A stretch of 64,000 nucleotides of DNA, taken from Streptococcus macedonicus ACA-DC 198. GTDB taxonomy: Bacteria > Bacillota > Bacilli > Lactobacillales > Streptococcaceae. The position numbers and the translations under genes are program-made. The notes under the pieces were generated by a model. The model had not been told where the DNA came from and ran no database searches. It was given only the letters and a program-made list of their open reading frames with translations. Positions 37,181-46,235 of this stretch are shown here, piece by piece; within the stretch, counting starts at the first letter, position 1; each line of letters starts with the position of its first letter. Where the stretch lies: the NCBI GenBank assembly GCA_000283635.1, contig HE613569.1, positions 583,501-647,500 on the forward strand. The letters are read 5' to 3'.

Positions 37181-37927
37181 GTGTTTTATACTTATTTACG
37201 AGGATTAGTGGTTTTCCTACTTTGGATTATCAATGGAAATGCTCACTATCATAATGAGGACAAAATTTTAAGTAAGGATGAGAACTATATCTTGGTTGCT
37301 CCGCACCGTACTTGGTGGGATCCAGTTTATATGGCATTTGCTGCTCGTCCGAAAGAATTTATTTTCATGGCGAAGAAAGAATTGTTTAAGAATCGTATCT
37401 TTGGTTGGTGGATTCGTATGTGTGGTGCCTTTCCGATTGACCGTGAAAATCCAGGGCAAAAAGCCCTCAAATACCCTATTAACATGTTGAAGAAAAGCAA
37501 TCGTTCACTTGTGATGTTCCCAAGTGGTAGCCGTCATTCAACCGATGTCAAAGGTGGGATTGCTGTTATTGCTAAAATGGCGAAGGTTAAGATTATGCCA
37601 GTCGTTTATGCAGGACCAATGGAATTAAAAGGACTTTTGACTGGAGAACGTGTGGATATGAACTTTGGTAACCCAATTGACATTTCTGACATCAAACGCA
37701 TGAATGACGAGGGGATTGAAGAAGTAGCAAATCGTATTCAAACAGAATTTGACCGTTTGGATGCTGAAAATGCGACTTATCATACTAACAAGAAACCAAA
37801 TCCATTAACTTACATTTACCGTATTCCTCTTGGAATTGTGGCGATTATCGTTGTTCTGTTGACATTGCTCTTTAGCTACATTGCAAGCTTTGTTTGGGAT
37901 CCAGATAAGCATCGTAAAATGAAATAA
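37181..37927 (+). CDS. plsC: 1-acyl-sn-glycerol-3-phosphate acyltransferase
   Basis: Acylates lysophosphatidic acid to phosphatidic acid at the membrane. It shows the acyltransferase block I APHRTWWDPVY (HX4D), block II AFPIDRENPGQKA and block III MFPSGSRHS. A membrane helix at the N-terminus and another at the C-terminus (about 215-240) flank the catalytic domain. Length 248 is normal. The start follows AAAAGGAG; GTG 37181 is not needed because the first codon read is GTG/ATG-type at that position. Confidence 0.9.
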   Translation: MFYTYLRGLVVFLLWIINGNAHYHNEDKILSKDENYILVAPHRTWWDPVYMAFAARPKEFIFMAKKELFKNRIFGWWIRMCGAFPIDRENPGQKALKYPINMLKKSNRSLVMFPSGSRHSTDVKGGIAVIAKMAKVKIMPVVYAGPMELKGLLTGERVDMNFGNPIDISDIKRMNDEGIEEVANRIQTEFDRLDAENATYHTNKKPNPLTYIYRIPLGIVAIIVVLLTLLFSYIASFVWDPDKHRKMK

Positions 37928-37934
37928 AAACTAA

Positions 37935-37961
37935 AAGCTCAGCGATTTTGCTGGGCTTTTT
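37935..37961 (+). terminator. Terminator after plsC
   Basis: AAGCTCAGC, loop GATTTT, GCTGGGCTT, then T tract (one G-T pair). Confidence 0.85.
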
Positions 37962-38021
37962 CGAATAAATAATTAAAGGCTCGTATGAGTCTATTTTTTA
38001 TGTAAAAAGTGAGGTAGTGAG

Positions 38022-38687
38022 ATGATTGAAAAAATAAAAGAAAAACTTTTAGAGAACAAAACGTTGGTAGCGATGTTGGGAACAATACTTGTCATGTTAA
38101 TCGGATTTTTTGCTTGGTCAAACGTGACAAAAACAACAGTGGATGCACAAAATGACTTACCTGCCCTAAGCACGACTTTTTCGGCAAGTAGCAGCGCAAG
38201 TGATTTAAAAACAGAACGTTCAAGTTCGCAAACTGAAACTCAAAAAGTGTTTGTAGATATCAAAGGTGCTGTGAAAAATGAGGGTGTTTATGAGCTTTCA
38301 AACGGTAGGCGTGTGACAGATGTGGTTAAATTAGCAGGTGGTTTTACAGAAGATGCTGATAAGAAGTCGGTGAATTTGGCTGAAAAAGTAACCGATGAAT
38401 CAATGATTTATGTGGCAAGAGTTGGTGAAAATGTTGCTCCTGCAACGACTAATTCACAAGTAAACGGTAGCGCTCAGCAGGAAGAAAGTTCAGATAAAAT
38501 CAATCTTAATACCGCAACTTTGGCAGAACTCCAGACGATTTCTGGCATTGGCGCCAAACGTGCCCAAGACATTATTGACTATCGTGATGCCAATGGTGGT
38601 TTTTCATCAGTTGATGACTTGGCGAATGTGTCTGGCATCGGAGAAAAAACACTAGAAAAGCTAAAATCTGAGGTGACCGTTGATTAA
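38022..38687 (+). CDS. comEA: Competence protein ComEA, DNA receptor
   Basis: Membrane-anchored receptor that binds incoming double-stranded DNA. One N-terminal helix (residues 15-36), a Ser/Ala linker, an SLBB-like domain (VFVDIKGAVKNEGVYEL) and a C-terminal double helix-hairpin-helix (INLNTATLAELQTISGIGAK, then VSGIGEKTLEKLK). Length 221 is typical. It overlaps comEC by 8 bases. In other streptococci the pair needs ComX; I did not find a convincing combox immediately upstream. Confidence 0.96.
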   Translation: MIEKIKEKLLENKTLVAMLGTILVMLIGFFAWSNVTKTTVDAQNDLPALSTTFSASSSASDLKTERSSSQTETQKVFVDIKGAVKNEGVYELSNGRRVTDVVKLAGGFTEDADKKSVNLAEKVTDESMIYVARVGENVAPATTNSQVNGSAQQEESSDKINLNTATLAELQTISGIGAKRAQDIIDYRDANGGFSSVDDLANVSGIGEKTLEKLKSEVTVD

Positions 38688-40911
38688 GTATTTTCCTATT
38701 AAGCCAATTCAATTGGCTTTTTTGCTCATTTTGCTCTATTATTTTTGCTTTTCAAAAGTGATTGGGTGTTTGATGTTTCTCTTGCTAGTCTTGGTGTTTT
38801 TATGGCAACAGTATGGTTGGAAGGCTTGGTGTCAAGTTTGTTTGTGTTTAAGCTGTTTTGCGGTATTTTTTCTGACTAAGTCTAATCAGACAGAGCAGGC
38901 TTATCAAGTAGTGCCAGCTCATTTAACAAAAATCCAGATGATTCCTGACACGATTTCGGTCAATGGAGATTTGCTGTCCTTTCGAGGTAAGGAAGCTGGG
39001 CGGACTTATCAGATTTTTTATACCTTGAAATCGGAGAAAGAACAGCATTTTTTTAAGACATTAAATCAAACGATTGTTTTATCTGGTGATATGGACTTGG
39101 AAGAAGCAACGCCCCAGCGGAATTTTGGTGGTTTTGATTATCGTACTTACCTTAAACATGAAGGCATTTATCGTGTGGTAAATTTGTCGGCGATTAACAA
39201 TGTTGAACTTGTTTATAAGATGACTTTGTGGGATAAGCTACATGATGTTCGACGAAAGGCTATTGTTAGTATTCAGCGGCATTTTCCTGCTCCTATGCAA
39301 CATTATATGACTGGGCTTTTGTTTGGCTATCTGGATAAATCGTTTGATGAGATGAGTGATGTTTACACGAGTTTAGGAATTATTCACCTCTTTGCTCTTT
39401 CAGGTATGCAGGTCGGATTTTTTGTGGGGACATTCCGATTTTTCTTTCTACGTCTTGGGTTACGCCGAGATTATGTGGATATACTACAAATCCCATTTTC
39501 ACTCGTCTATGCGGGGCTGACTGGCTATTCTGTTTCGGTGATTCGGAGTTTAATTCAATCTGCTTTTGCAAATCTTGGTATTAAAAAATTAGATAACTTG
39601 GCTTTAACTTTGTTTGTTCTTTTCATGGTTATGCCAAATTTTTTACTGACGACGGGAGGCATTCTTTCGTTTACTTACGCTTTTATTCTCAGTTTTATTG
39701 ACTTTAATGACATTAGTCGCTATCAGAAAATCATTGCGGAAAGTTTGACGATTTCATTAGCCAGTTTGCCCTTGTTAATTCATTTTTTTGCTGTGTTTCA
39801 ACCGTTATCTGTCTTATTGACAGCAATTTTTTCTGTGGCATTTGACACTATTATGTTGCCAATGTTATCAATCATTTTTATTTTATCGCCCTTGGTTAAA
39901 CTGACTTGTTTTAATGGTTGTTTTGTTTTTTTGGAAACTGTTATCAAGAACACTAAGGTAATTTTGGGCGGTCCGATTGTTTTTGGGAAACCAAGTCTTG
40001 GTATCTTGGTGCTACTATTTTTAACATTAGGCGTGCTTTATGATTGCTGGCGACGAAAGAAAATGGCAATTTTTCTTGTCAGCTTAGTAGTTCTGCTATT
40101 TTTTCAAATCAAGCATCCGCTAGAAAACGAGGTGACAGTGGTTGATATTGGGCAGGGAGATAGTATTTTTGTGCGTGATGTTAAGGGGCATACGCTGCTA
40201 ATTGATGTGGGTGGAAAGGTGAGTTTTAGTGAGAAGAACGCGTGGCAGGAGCGGCTGACGGATAGTAATGCGGAGCGAACGTTGATTCCTTATCTCAACA
40301 GTCGCGGCGTTGGAAAAATTGACCAGTTAGTTCTGACGCACACGGATACTGACCACATGGGAGATATGCTGGAGGTGGCGAAACACGTAAAAATTGGTAA
40401 AGTGCTGGTGAGTCAGGGAAGTTTGACAAAGCCAGATTTTGTGGCGAAATTACAAGCCATGAAAACCAAGGTGCGCGTGGTAACAGCTAGTGATGTTTTG
40501 CCGATTATGGGAAGTTACCTGCAAGTGCTTTATCCGAGCCAGACTGGTGATGGTGGTAACAATGACTCGGTGGTGCTTTATGGGAATCTTTTGGGTAAGA
40601 ATTTCTTATTTACAGGAGATTTGGAAGAAGAAGGCGAGCAAGAGTTGGTTGCAACTTATCCCAATCTGCCGGTTGATGTCTTAAAAGCAGGGCATCATGG
40701 CTCAAAAGGGTCATCAAGCTCAGAATTTCTCGCTCACATTTCACCGCAAATTGCTTTAATTTCCGCAGGGCAAAATAACCGCTACAAACATCCTCATCAA
40801 GAGACACTTGAACGCTTCCGAGCACAAAACATGACCATTTACCGCACAGACGAACAAGGCGCTATCCGCTTTAGAGGATTAAACCACTGGAAAATCGAAA
40901 CAGTGAGGTAG
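38680..40911 (+). CDS. comEC: Competence protein ComEC, DNA channel
   Basis: Forms the membrane channel for single-stranded DNA during transformation. N-terminal helices, an OB-like domain (about residues 70-170), the Competence domain with GIIHLFALSGMQVGFFVG and more helices, then a metallo-beta-lactamase-like C-terminal domain (VVDIGQGDSIFV, THTDTDHMGDM, AGHHGSKGSSS). Length 743 is full; the frame is intact. The 5' overlap with comEA implies coupled translation. Confidence 0.96.
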   Translation: MIKYFPIKPIQLAFLLILLYYFCFSKVIGCLMFLLLVLVFLWQQYGWKAWCQVCLCLSCFAVFFLTKSNQTEQAYQVVPAHLTKIQMIPDTISVNGDLLSFRGKEAGRTYQIFYTLKSEKEQHFFKTLNQTIVLSGDMDLEEATPQRNFGGFDYRTYLKHEGIYRVVNLSAINNVELVYKMTLWDKLHDVRRKAIVSIQRHFPAPMQHYMTGLLFGYLDKSFDEMSDVYTSLGIIHLFALSGMQVGFFVGTFRFFFLRLGLRRDYVDILQIPFSLVYAGLTGYSVSVIRSLIQSAFANLGIKKLDNLALTLFVLFMVMPNFLLTTGGILSFTYAFILSFIDFNDISRYQKIIAESLTISLASLPLLIHFFAVFQPLSVLLTAIFSVAFDTIMLPMLSIIFILSPLVKLTCFNGCFVFLETVIKNTKVILGGPIVFGKPSLGILVLLFLTLGVLYDCWRRKKMAIFLVSLVVLLFFQIKHPLENEVTVVDIGQGDSIFVRDVKGHTLLIDVGGKVSFSEKNAWQERLTDSNAERTLIPYLNSRGVGKIDQLVLTHTDTDHMGDMLEVAKHVKIGKVLVSQGSLTKPDFVAKLQAMKTKVRVVTASDVLPIMGSYLQVLYPSQTGDGGNNDSVVLYGNLLGKNFLFTGDLEEEGEQELVATYPNLPVDVLKAGHHGSKGSSSSEFLAHISPQIALISAGQNNRYKHPHQETLERFRAQNMTIYRTDEQGAIRFRGLNHWKIETVR

Positions 40912-40939
40912 GGGATATAAAAGACTTTTTCTTCAGTTT

Positions 40940-40967
40940 AAAACCATGAGTTTTTCTCATGGTTTTT
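40940..40967 (+). terminator. Terminator after comEC
   Basis: AAAACCATGAG, loop TTTTT, CTCATGGTTTT, then TT. Sits directly upstream of the holA -10 box. Confidence 0.92.
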
Positions 40968-40970
40968 TGT

Positions 40971-40976
40971 TATAAT
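40971..40976 (+). promoter_or_regulatory. -10 box of holA, 6 bases before the start codon
   Basis: TATAAT with only 6 bases to the ATG. The -35 position falls inside the comEC terminator and is weak (GAGTTT). Transcription would begin at or just before the ATG, so the mRNA may be leaderless. Confidence 0.6.
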
Positions 40977-40982
40977 ATTTCT

Positions 40983-42020
40983 ATGATTGCAATTGAAGAA
41001 ATCGATAAATTACGAAAAGAACATCTTAGTTTGATTACGGTGGTGACAGGTGAGGATTTGGGACAATTTTCTCAGCTGAAAGAGCGTATGATGGCACGTG
41101 TTGGTTATGATAAGGATGACTTGACTTATTCTTATTTTGATATGGCTGAGGTTGATTATCAAGATGCGGAAATGGACCTTGAAAGTCTGCCATTTTTTGC
41201 TGACCAAAAGGTGGTTATTTTTGATAATTTGCTTGACATCACGACAGCTAAGAAGTCTTATTTGGATGATAAGGCACTCAAACGTTTTGAGTCCTATTTG
41301 GAAAATCCCTTGGATACGACGCGCTTGATTATTTTTGCGCCAGGGAAATTAGACGGCAAACGTCGCTTGGTGAAGATTCTTAAACGTGATGCACAGATTT
41401 TTGAAGCAAGTGAATTAAAAGAAGCAGAGCTAAAAACGTATTTCCAAAAATTGGCTCACAAAGAAAATCTGACCTTTGATTCAGGTGTTTTTGAGGCTTT
41501 ACTTTTGAAATCCAATTATGATTTCAGTGAGATTTTGAAAAACATTGCTTTTTTGAAATCTTATAAAAAAGATGGTCATATCACGGCAGATGATATTAAT
41601 CAAGCCATTCCCAAAACGCTTCAGGATAATATTTTCGACTTGACGCAGTTTGTTTTGAATGGCAAAATCGATGAGGCACGCGAGCTGATTCGTGATTTGC
41701 GTTTGCAAGGTGAGGATGAAATCAAATTAATTGCGGTTATGTTAGGCCAGTTTCGCATGTTATTGCAAGTCAGCATTTTAGCCAGTCAAGGTAAGAATGA
41801 GCATCAAACTGTAACGGCTCTGTCAGATTATCTTGGACGTCGTGTCAATCCTTATCAAGTTAAGTTTGCTTTGCGTGACTCTCGTACGCTTTCAATGCTG
41901 TTCTTGAAAAAAGCTCTGGCGGTATTGATTGAAACGGATTATGCCATTAAAACTGGGACATATGATAAGGCTTATTTATTTGATATTGCTATCTTAAAAA
42001 TCGCTCATGAACATCACTGA
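40983..42020 (+). CDS. holA: DNA polymerase III delta subunit
   Basis: Clamp-loader subunit that opens the beta sliding clamp. The 345-residue protein shows SLITVVTGEDLGQFSQLKERM near the N-terminus (degenerate AAA+ domain), ESLPFFADQKVVIFDN, and the C-terminal collar DAYLFDIA-like segment KAYLFDIAILKIAHEHH. The ATG at 40983 matches homologue starts (MIAIEEI). No ribosome binding site is present; an upstream in-frame start would include the -10 box. Confidence 0.93.
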   Translation: MIAIEEIDKLRKEHLSLITVVTGEDLGQFSQLKERMMARVGYDKDDLTYSYFDMAEVDYQDAEMDLESLPFFADQKVVIFDNLLDITTAKKSYLDDKALKRFESYLENPLDTTRLIIFAPGKLDGKRRLVKILKRDAQIFEASELKEAELKTYFQKLAHKENLTFDSGVFEALLLKSNYDFSEILKNIAFLKSYKKDGHITADDINQAIPKTLQDNIFDLTQFVLNGKIDEARELIRDLRLQGEDEIKLIAVMLGQFRMLLQVSILASQGKNEHQTVTALSDYLGRRVNPYQVKFALRDSRTLSMLFLKKALAVLIETDYAIKTGTYDKAYLFDIAILKIAHEHH

Positions 42021-42049
42021 TCATGCCTTGAAAAAATCGGTCAAATAAT

Positions 42050-42078
42050 TTGCTAGCTCTGCTATTTTCCTATAAAAT
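42050..42078 (+). promoter_or_regulatory. Sigma-A promoter of sodA
   Basis: TTGCTA (42050-42055), 17-base spacer, TAAAAT (42073-42078). Confidence 0.7.
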
Positions 42079-42108
42079 AAAGGTACAAAAATGAAAGAGG
42101 TAATTAGC

Positions 42109-42717
42109 ATGACTATTATTTTACCAAAACTACCATATGCATATGATGCTCTTGAACCTTATATTGATGCAGAAACAATGACAATTCATCATGATAAACA
42201 TCACGCTACTTATGTGGCAAATGTAAATGCAGCGCTTGAAAAACATCCAGAAATTGGAGAGGATTTGGAAACTTTGTTGGCAGATGTTGACAGTATTCCA
42301 GCAGATATCCGTCAAGCGGTGATTAATAACGGTGGTGGGCATTTGAATCACGCCCTTTTCTGGGAATTGTTATCGCCTGAAAAACAAGAACCAACAGCGC
42401 AAGTGCTGGCTGCGATTGAGGAAGCTTTTGGCTCATTTGACGAATTCAAAGCTACTTTCACGCAAGCTGCGACAACTCGTTTTGGGTCAGGTTGGGCTTG
42501 GCTTGTGGTGAATGAAAATGGCAAACTTGAAGTGCTCTCAACAGCTAATCAAGATACACCAATTTCACAAGGAAAAGCACCAATTTTGGCACTTGACGTT
42601 TGGGAACACGCTTACTATCTCAAGTATCGCAACGTTCGCCCAGATTACATCAAAGCTTTCTTTGATGTTATTAATTGGGAAAAAGTTGCTGAGCTTTACT
42701 CAAAAGCAACAAAGTGA
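42109..42717 (+). CDS. sodA: Superoxide dismutase, Mn/Fe type
   Basis: Converts superoxide to hydrogen peroxide and oxygen. Metal ligands are visible in [12 protein letters not shown] (His), NHALFWELL (His) and [12 protein letters not shown] (Asp and His). The ATG at 42109 follows AAGAGG by 9 bases and gives 202 residues, typical of streptococcal SodA. An in-frame ATG at 42091 has no ribosome binding site. Metal choice (Mn versus Fe, or cambialistic) cannot be fixed by eye. Confidence 0.96.
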   Translation: MTIILPKLPYAYDALEPYIDAETMTIHHDKHHATYVANVNAALEKHPEIGEDLETLLADVDSIPADIRQAVINNGGGHLNHALFWELLSPEKQEPTAQVLAAIEEAFGSFDEFKATFTQAATTRFGSGWAWLVVNENGKLEVLSTANQDTPISQGKAPILALDVWEHAYYLKYRNVRPDYIKAFFDVINWEKVAELYSKATK

Positions 42718-42776
42718 TTTCAACGTATCAAAAATCCTTTAATTAATATGGCTCTTTAATTTATAGAATATTTATC

Positions 42777-42822
42777 AAGCAGGACGTTAATCCGAGAAAA
42801 CTCGATGATGTTCTGCTTTTTT
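42777..42822 (+). terminator. Terminator after sodA
   Basis: AAGCAGGAC and GTTCTGCTT form an outer stem; an inner CGAG, AAAA, CTCG hairpin adds stability; TTTT follows. A -10 box for the next gene (TATAAT, 42837-42842) comes shortly after. Confidence 0.8.
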
Positions 42823-42867
42823 GTGGTGGAATGAGATATAATAGCAAGGAATAGGGAGGAATTTTGC

Positions 42868-43593
42868 ATGTCAGGACATAATAAATGGAGCAAAATTAAA
42901 AATAAAAAAGGTGAAGCAGACGCTAAACGTGGCGCGATTTTCAATAAATTGTCACGTGAGATTTTTGTAGCTGCTAAAGCAGGTGGCGGAGACCCGTCAA
43001 TGAATGCCAGCCTTCGTATGGTTTTGGATAAAGCGCGTGCGGCTAATATGCCAAAAGATAATATCAATCGTGCGATTAAAAAAGCGACAGATGTTGGCGA
43101 TACGACAAACTATGATGAAATCACTTATGAAGGATATGGACCTGGTGGCGTCGCTATCCTTGTTCATACTCTTACTGACAATAAAAAACGTACAGATGCG
43201 AATATGCATACCATTTTCACGCGTAACGGTGGTAACATGGGCTCAACAGGTTCTGTTGCTTATATGTTTGACCACAAAGGTTACATTGTTATTGACCGCG
43301 ATAATTTGGACTTGGACGAAGATGCCATGCTTGAAGTGCTTTTGGATGCTGGTGCGGAAGATTTGAAAACATCAGATGATGCCTTTGAAATTTTTACAGA
43401 ACCAAAAGAATTTCCAGCTGTCAAAGAAGCTTTGAAAGCACAAAATTTGGAATTCGCCCAAGCACAACTTAGCATGATTCCGCAAAATTACGTTAGCCTT
43501 GATGACGAACAAGTAGACATTTTGGAAACACTCGTTGATAAACTCGAAGACGACGATGACGTCCAAGACGTTTATACCAATATGGCAGAATAA
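42868..43593 (+). CDS. YebC/PmpR family DNA-binding regulator / translation factor
   Basis: The 241-residue TACO1/YebC protein starts with SGHNKWSKIKNKKGEADAKRG and contains MPKDNINRAIKKA, YEGYGPGGVAILV and NGGNMGSTGSVAYMFD. The family was described as transcription regulators; recent work on some members shows a role in translation through difficult sequences such as polyproline. The start follows GGGAGGA. The -10 box TATAAT is 25 bases upstream. Confidence 0.95.
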   Translation: MSGHNKWSKIKNKKGEADAKRGAIFNKLSREIFVAAKAGGGDPSMNASLRMVLDKARAANMPKDNINRAIKKATDVGDTTNYDEITYEGYGPGGVAILVHTLTDNKKRTDANMHTIFTRNGGNMGSTGSVAYMFDHKGYIVIDRDNLDLDEDAMLEVLLDAGAEDLKTSDDAFEIFTEPKEFPAVKEALKAQNLEFAQAQLSMIPQNYVSLDDEQVDILETLVDKLEDDDDVQDVYTNMAE

Positions 43594-43621
43594 AAAGAAC
43601 GGAAAATTTCCGTTCTTTTTT
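43592..43621. terminator. Bidirectional terminator between yebC-like gene and queA
   Basis: AAAAAGAACGGAAA and TTTCCGTTCTTTTT are exact inverted copies, with A and T tracts at the ends. Confidence 0.93.
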
Positions 43622-43624
43622 AGA

Positions 43625-44653
43625 TTATTTCACAAACATGGCGTCGCCGAAGCTAAAGAAGCGGTAGCGTTCGTCAATGGCGTGTTGGTAAGCATCAAGG
43701 ATAAATTCACGTCCTGCAAAGGCAGACACTAGCATAACAAGTGTTGATTTTGGCAAGTGGAAGTTTGTTGAAAAAGCATCAACCACTTTAAATTCATAGC
43801 CAGGTTTGATGAAGATATTCGTCCAGCCGCTGTCAGCTTTGATGTCACCGTTGAATTTTGAACCAATAGTTTCAAGTGTGCGGATAGATGTTGTTCCGAC
43901 AGCAACGATACGTCCGCCAGCAGCTTTCACGTCACGAAGCGTTTGGGCAGCTTCTTCAGACAGCGTGTAAAATTCAGAGTGCATTTCGTGTTCTTCGATA
44001 TTATCGACAGACACTGGGCGGAAAGTTCCTAGTCCAACATGAAGGGTCAAATAGACAAGTTTAACACCTTTTGCCTCGATTTGGGCAAGCAAATCTTGAG
44101 TGAAGTGAAGCCCAGCAGTGGGAGCGGCAGCAGAACCATTTTCTTTAGCATAAACGGTTTGGTAACGGTCTGGGTCATCTAATTTTTCATGAATGTATGG
44201 TGGCAATGGCATTTCGCCAAGGCTTTCCAAAACTTCAAGAAAGATACCGTCATAAGTAAATTCAACGATACGCCCGCCGTGGTCCAATTCTTCAACCACA
44301 GTAGCGGTTAAACGTCCGTCACCAAATGACACCTTAGCTCCGACACGCAAGCGTTTTGCAGGTTTGGCAAGAACTTCCCATTGGTCACCTTGTGTATTTT
44401 TCAAAAGAAGCAATTCCACATGACCATGTGTGTCTGTTTTTTCACCGTAAAGACGGGCAGGAAGCACACGCGTATTGTTCATAACAAGCGCATCCCCAGG
44501 GTTTAATTCATCTAAAATATGGTCAAAGTAAGCATCAACCATTTCATGTGTCTTGTGGTCAATGACCAAAAGTTTTGAACTATCTCGTTTTTCAAGAGGA
44601 GTTTGGGCAATCAATTCCTCTGGTAAATTAAAATCAAAATCGTTGATATTCAT
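43625..44653 (-). CDS. queA: S-adenosylmethionine:tRNA ribosyltransferase-isomerase
   Basis: Transfers and isomerises the ribose of SAM onto preQ1 in tRNA, giving epoxyqueuosine. It shows [23 protein letters not shown] at the N-terminus (split here as [16 protein letters not shown] then TPLEKRD), [25 protein letters not shown] and [19 protein letters not shown]. Length 342 is standard. The ATG follows AAGGAT. The window has no other queuosine gene. Confidence 0.96.
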   Translation of the reverse strand: MNINDFDFNLPEELIAQTPLEKRDSSKLLVIDHKTHEMVDAYFDHILDELNPGDALVMNNTRVLPARLYGEKTDTHGHVELLLLKNTQGDQWEVLAKPAKRLRVGAKVSFGDGRLTATVVEELDHGGRIVEFTYDGIFLEVLESLGEMPLPPYIHEKLDDPDRYQTVYAKENGSAAAPTAGLHFTQDLLAQIEAKGVKLVYLTLHVGLGTFRPVSVDNIEEHEMHSEFYTLSEEAAQTLRDVKAAGGRIVAVGTTSIRTLETIGSKFNGDIKADSGWTNIFIKPGYEFKVVDAFSTNFHLPKSTLVMLVSAFAGREFILDAYQHAIDERYRFFSFGDAMFVK

Positions 44654-44827
44654 AGTAAATCCTTAATATTTATATTCTCAACTTTATATTATAACACGAG
44701 AACTATTTCTCGTCATCTGTCAAGGGTAATTATAATCGCTTTAAAGAGATGATATAATAAAGATGAAGTTATTTATAATTATTCTAATTAAAATTAACTC
44801 ATTACTCACTAATGGAAGGTTGCAAAT

Positions 44828-45328
44828 ATGACAATTAGGGATTATGCAAAGTCAATCGTTTAGGGTGGCATGGATGGCATTGTCACAACGTTTGCCGTGG
44901 TAGCAGGAGCTGTCGGTGGTAATTTGGGGATTAAACCGATTCTTATTTTAGGATTTTCAAATCTTTTAGCAGACGGTTTTTCGATGGCAGTTGGTGATTA
45001 TTTAAGCTCTACGACAGAAGAATCTGCGGTCAAAGCAAAAGCTGTAAAAAATGCAGGAGCAACCTTTATGTCATTTATCACTTTCGGTTTAATTCCTTTA
45101 CTGTCATATCTTTTGATTAATGTTTTTAGTCTCTTTAAAATACACACATTTCTGATTGCTTGTGTCTTGGTATCACTTGCCTTAGCCTTACTTGGTTTGG
45201 TGAAAGCAATCATTACAGGTAGCAGTAAGAAAAAAGAAATTTTTAGAACCTTACTTATTGGCTTAATCGCTGCGCTTTTTGCCTATTATGTCGGCGAAGG
45301 TCTCGGAAAATTAGCAGGAACACGCTAG
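44828..45328 (+). pseudogene. VIT1/CCC1-family divalent metal transporter, nonsense codon 12
   Basis: The frame starts at ATG 44828 after GGAAGG and reads MTIRDYAKSIV, then TAG (44861-44863), then GGMDGIVTTFAVVAGAVGG. In this family the stop position normally holds an aromatic residue (IVYGG or IVFGG). The rest is open: TM1-2 with LLADGFSMAVGDYLSS, then three hydrophobic helices, ending at 45328. At 167 codons it is short; the long cytoplasmic metal-binding insert of many VIT proteins is missing. The ATG at 44870 sits 4 bases after AGGG, so a protein lacking 14 residues might still be made. Confidence 0.75.
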
Positions 45329-45330
45329 CA

Positions 45331-45362
45331 AAATTCACTCATTAATAATGAGTGAATTTTTT
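45331..45362 (+). terminator. Terminator before nagB
   Basis: AAATTCACTCATT, loop AAT, AATGAGTGAATTT, then TTT. Confidence 0.92.
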
Positions 45363-45374
45363 CAAACAATTTCC

Positions 45375-45403
45375 TTGACAAAGATTGGTATATACCATAT
45401 AAT
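45375..45403 (+). promoter_or_regulatory. Perfect consensus promoter of nagB
   Basis: TTGACA (45375-45380), 17-base spacer, TATAAT (45398-45403). An operator fills the spacer, so repression must be tight for such a strong promoter. Confidence 0.93.
45386..45397 (+). promoter_or_regulatory. NagR-type operator 1, in the promoter spacer
   Basis: TGGTATATACCA is a perfect 12-base palindrome of the GntR/HutC (NagR, DasR-like) type. It lies between the -35 and -10 boxes. Confidence 0.8.
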
Positions 45404-45416
45404 AAGAATAGATAAG

Positions 45417-45428
45417 AGGTCTATACCA
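45417..45428 (+). promoter_or_regulatory. NagR-type operator 2, downstream
   Basis: AGGTCTATACCA is close to the TGGTCTATACCA form. It lies 31 bases (about three helical turns) after operator 1, start to start. Confidence 0.75.
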
Positions 45429-45455
45429 AAACAGAAGATGTTGGAGAATTTAAAA

Positions 45456-46160
45456 ATGAAAGTAATTCGTGTTAATAATCAAGTTGAAGGTGGTCAAGTG
45501 GCATTTTCTCTTTTGAAAGATGAAATGGCTAAGGGAGCTAAAACATTGGGACTTGCGACAGGTAGCACACCGCTTAGTTTCTATGAAGAAATTAGAAAGA
45601 GCAATCTTGATTTCTCAGATATGACTAGCATTAATCTGGATGAATACGTTGGTTTGGCAGCTGACAACGAGCAAAGTTATCGTCATTTTATGCAAGAAAA
45701 TCTTTTCCAATTCAAACCATTTAAAGAAAGTTTTCTTCCTAACGGCTTGGCAGAAGATTTGCAAGCAGAAACACATCGTTATGACCAAGTGATTGCTGAA
45801 CACGGTATTGATTTTCAAATTTTGGGAATTGGGCGCAATGGTCATATTGGTTTTAATGAACCTGGGACACCATTTGACGTGACAACACACATTGTTGATT
45901 TGGCAAAAGACACCATTGAAGCAAATAGCCGTTTCTTTGCCAGCATGGATGATGTGCCAAAACAAGCCATTTCAATGGGGATCAAATCAATCATGGCTTC
46001 TAAAATGGTTGTTTTAATGGCTTATGGCGAAGATAAAGCTGACGCTATCAATCAAATGATTAATGGACCCGTCACTGAAGAATTGCCAGCGAGTGTCCTT
46101 CAAAATCACCCTAATGTTGTCGTGATTGTAGATGAAGCCGCAGCAAGTAAATTAAACTAA
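45456..46160 (+). CDS. nagB: Glucosamine-6-phosphate deaminase
   Basis: Converts glucosamine-6-P to fructose-6-P and ammonia, linking amino sugar use with glycolysis. It shows [26 protein letters not shown], the active-site loop [17 protein letters not shown] and [14 protein letters not shown]. The ATG at 45456 gives 234 residues and follows TTGGAGAA. A longer in-frame start would run through the promoter and operators. Regulation by a NagR-type repressor is inferred from the two operators. Confidence 0.96.
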   Translation: MKVIRVNNQVEGGQVAFSLLKDEMAKGAKTLGLATGSTPLSFYEEIRKSNLDFSDMTSINLDEYVGLAADNEQSYRHFMQENLFQFKPFKESFLPNGLAEDLQAETHRYDQVIAEHGIDFQILGIGRNGHIGFNEPGTPFDVTTHIVDLAKDTIEANSRFFASMDDVPKQAISMGIKSIMASKMVVLMAYGEDKADAINQMINGPVTEELPASVLQNHPNVVVIVDEAAASKLN

Positions 46161-46220
46161 TAAACGTAAAGTCTGGGTTTTGACACTCGGACTTTTACTG
46201 TCTAAAAATCACTGATAACA

Positions 46221-46229
46221 TGGTAAAAT
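46221..46229 (+). promoter_or_regulatory. Extended -10 of the rsuA-like gene, 6 bases before the start codon
   Basis: TGGTAAAAT is an extended -10. Only six bases separate it from ATG 46236 and no ribosome binding site lies between, so the mRNA may be leaderless. Confidence 0.55.
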
Positions 46230-46235
46230 AGAACC

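Noticed and set aside
37181..37927. A competence or phage lysis function for the acyltransferase because it sits beside comEA.
   Set aside because: HX4D and the other acyltransferase blocks are plain PlsC; a terminator separates it from comEA.
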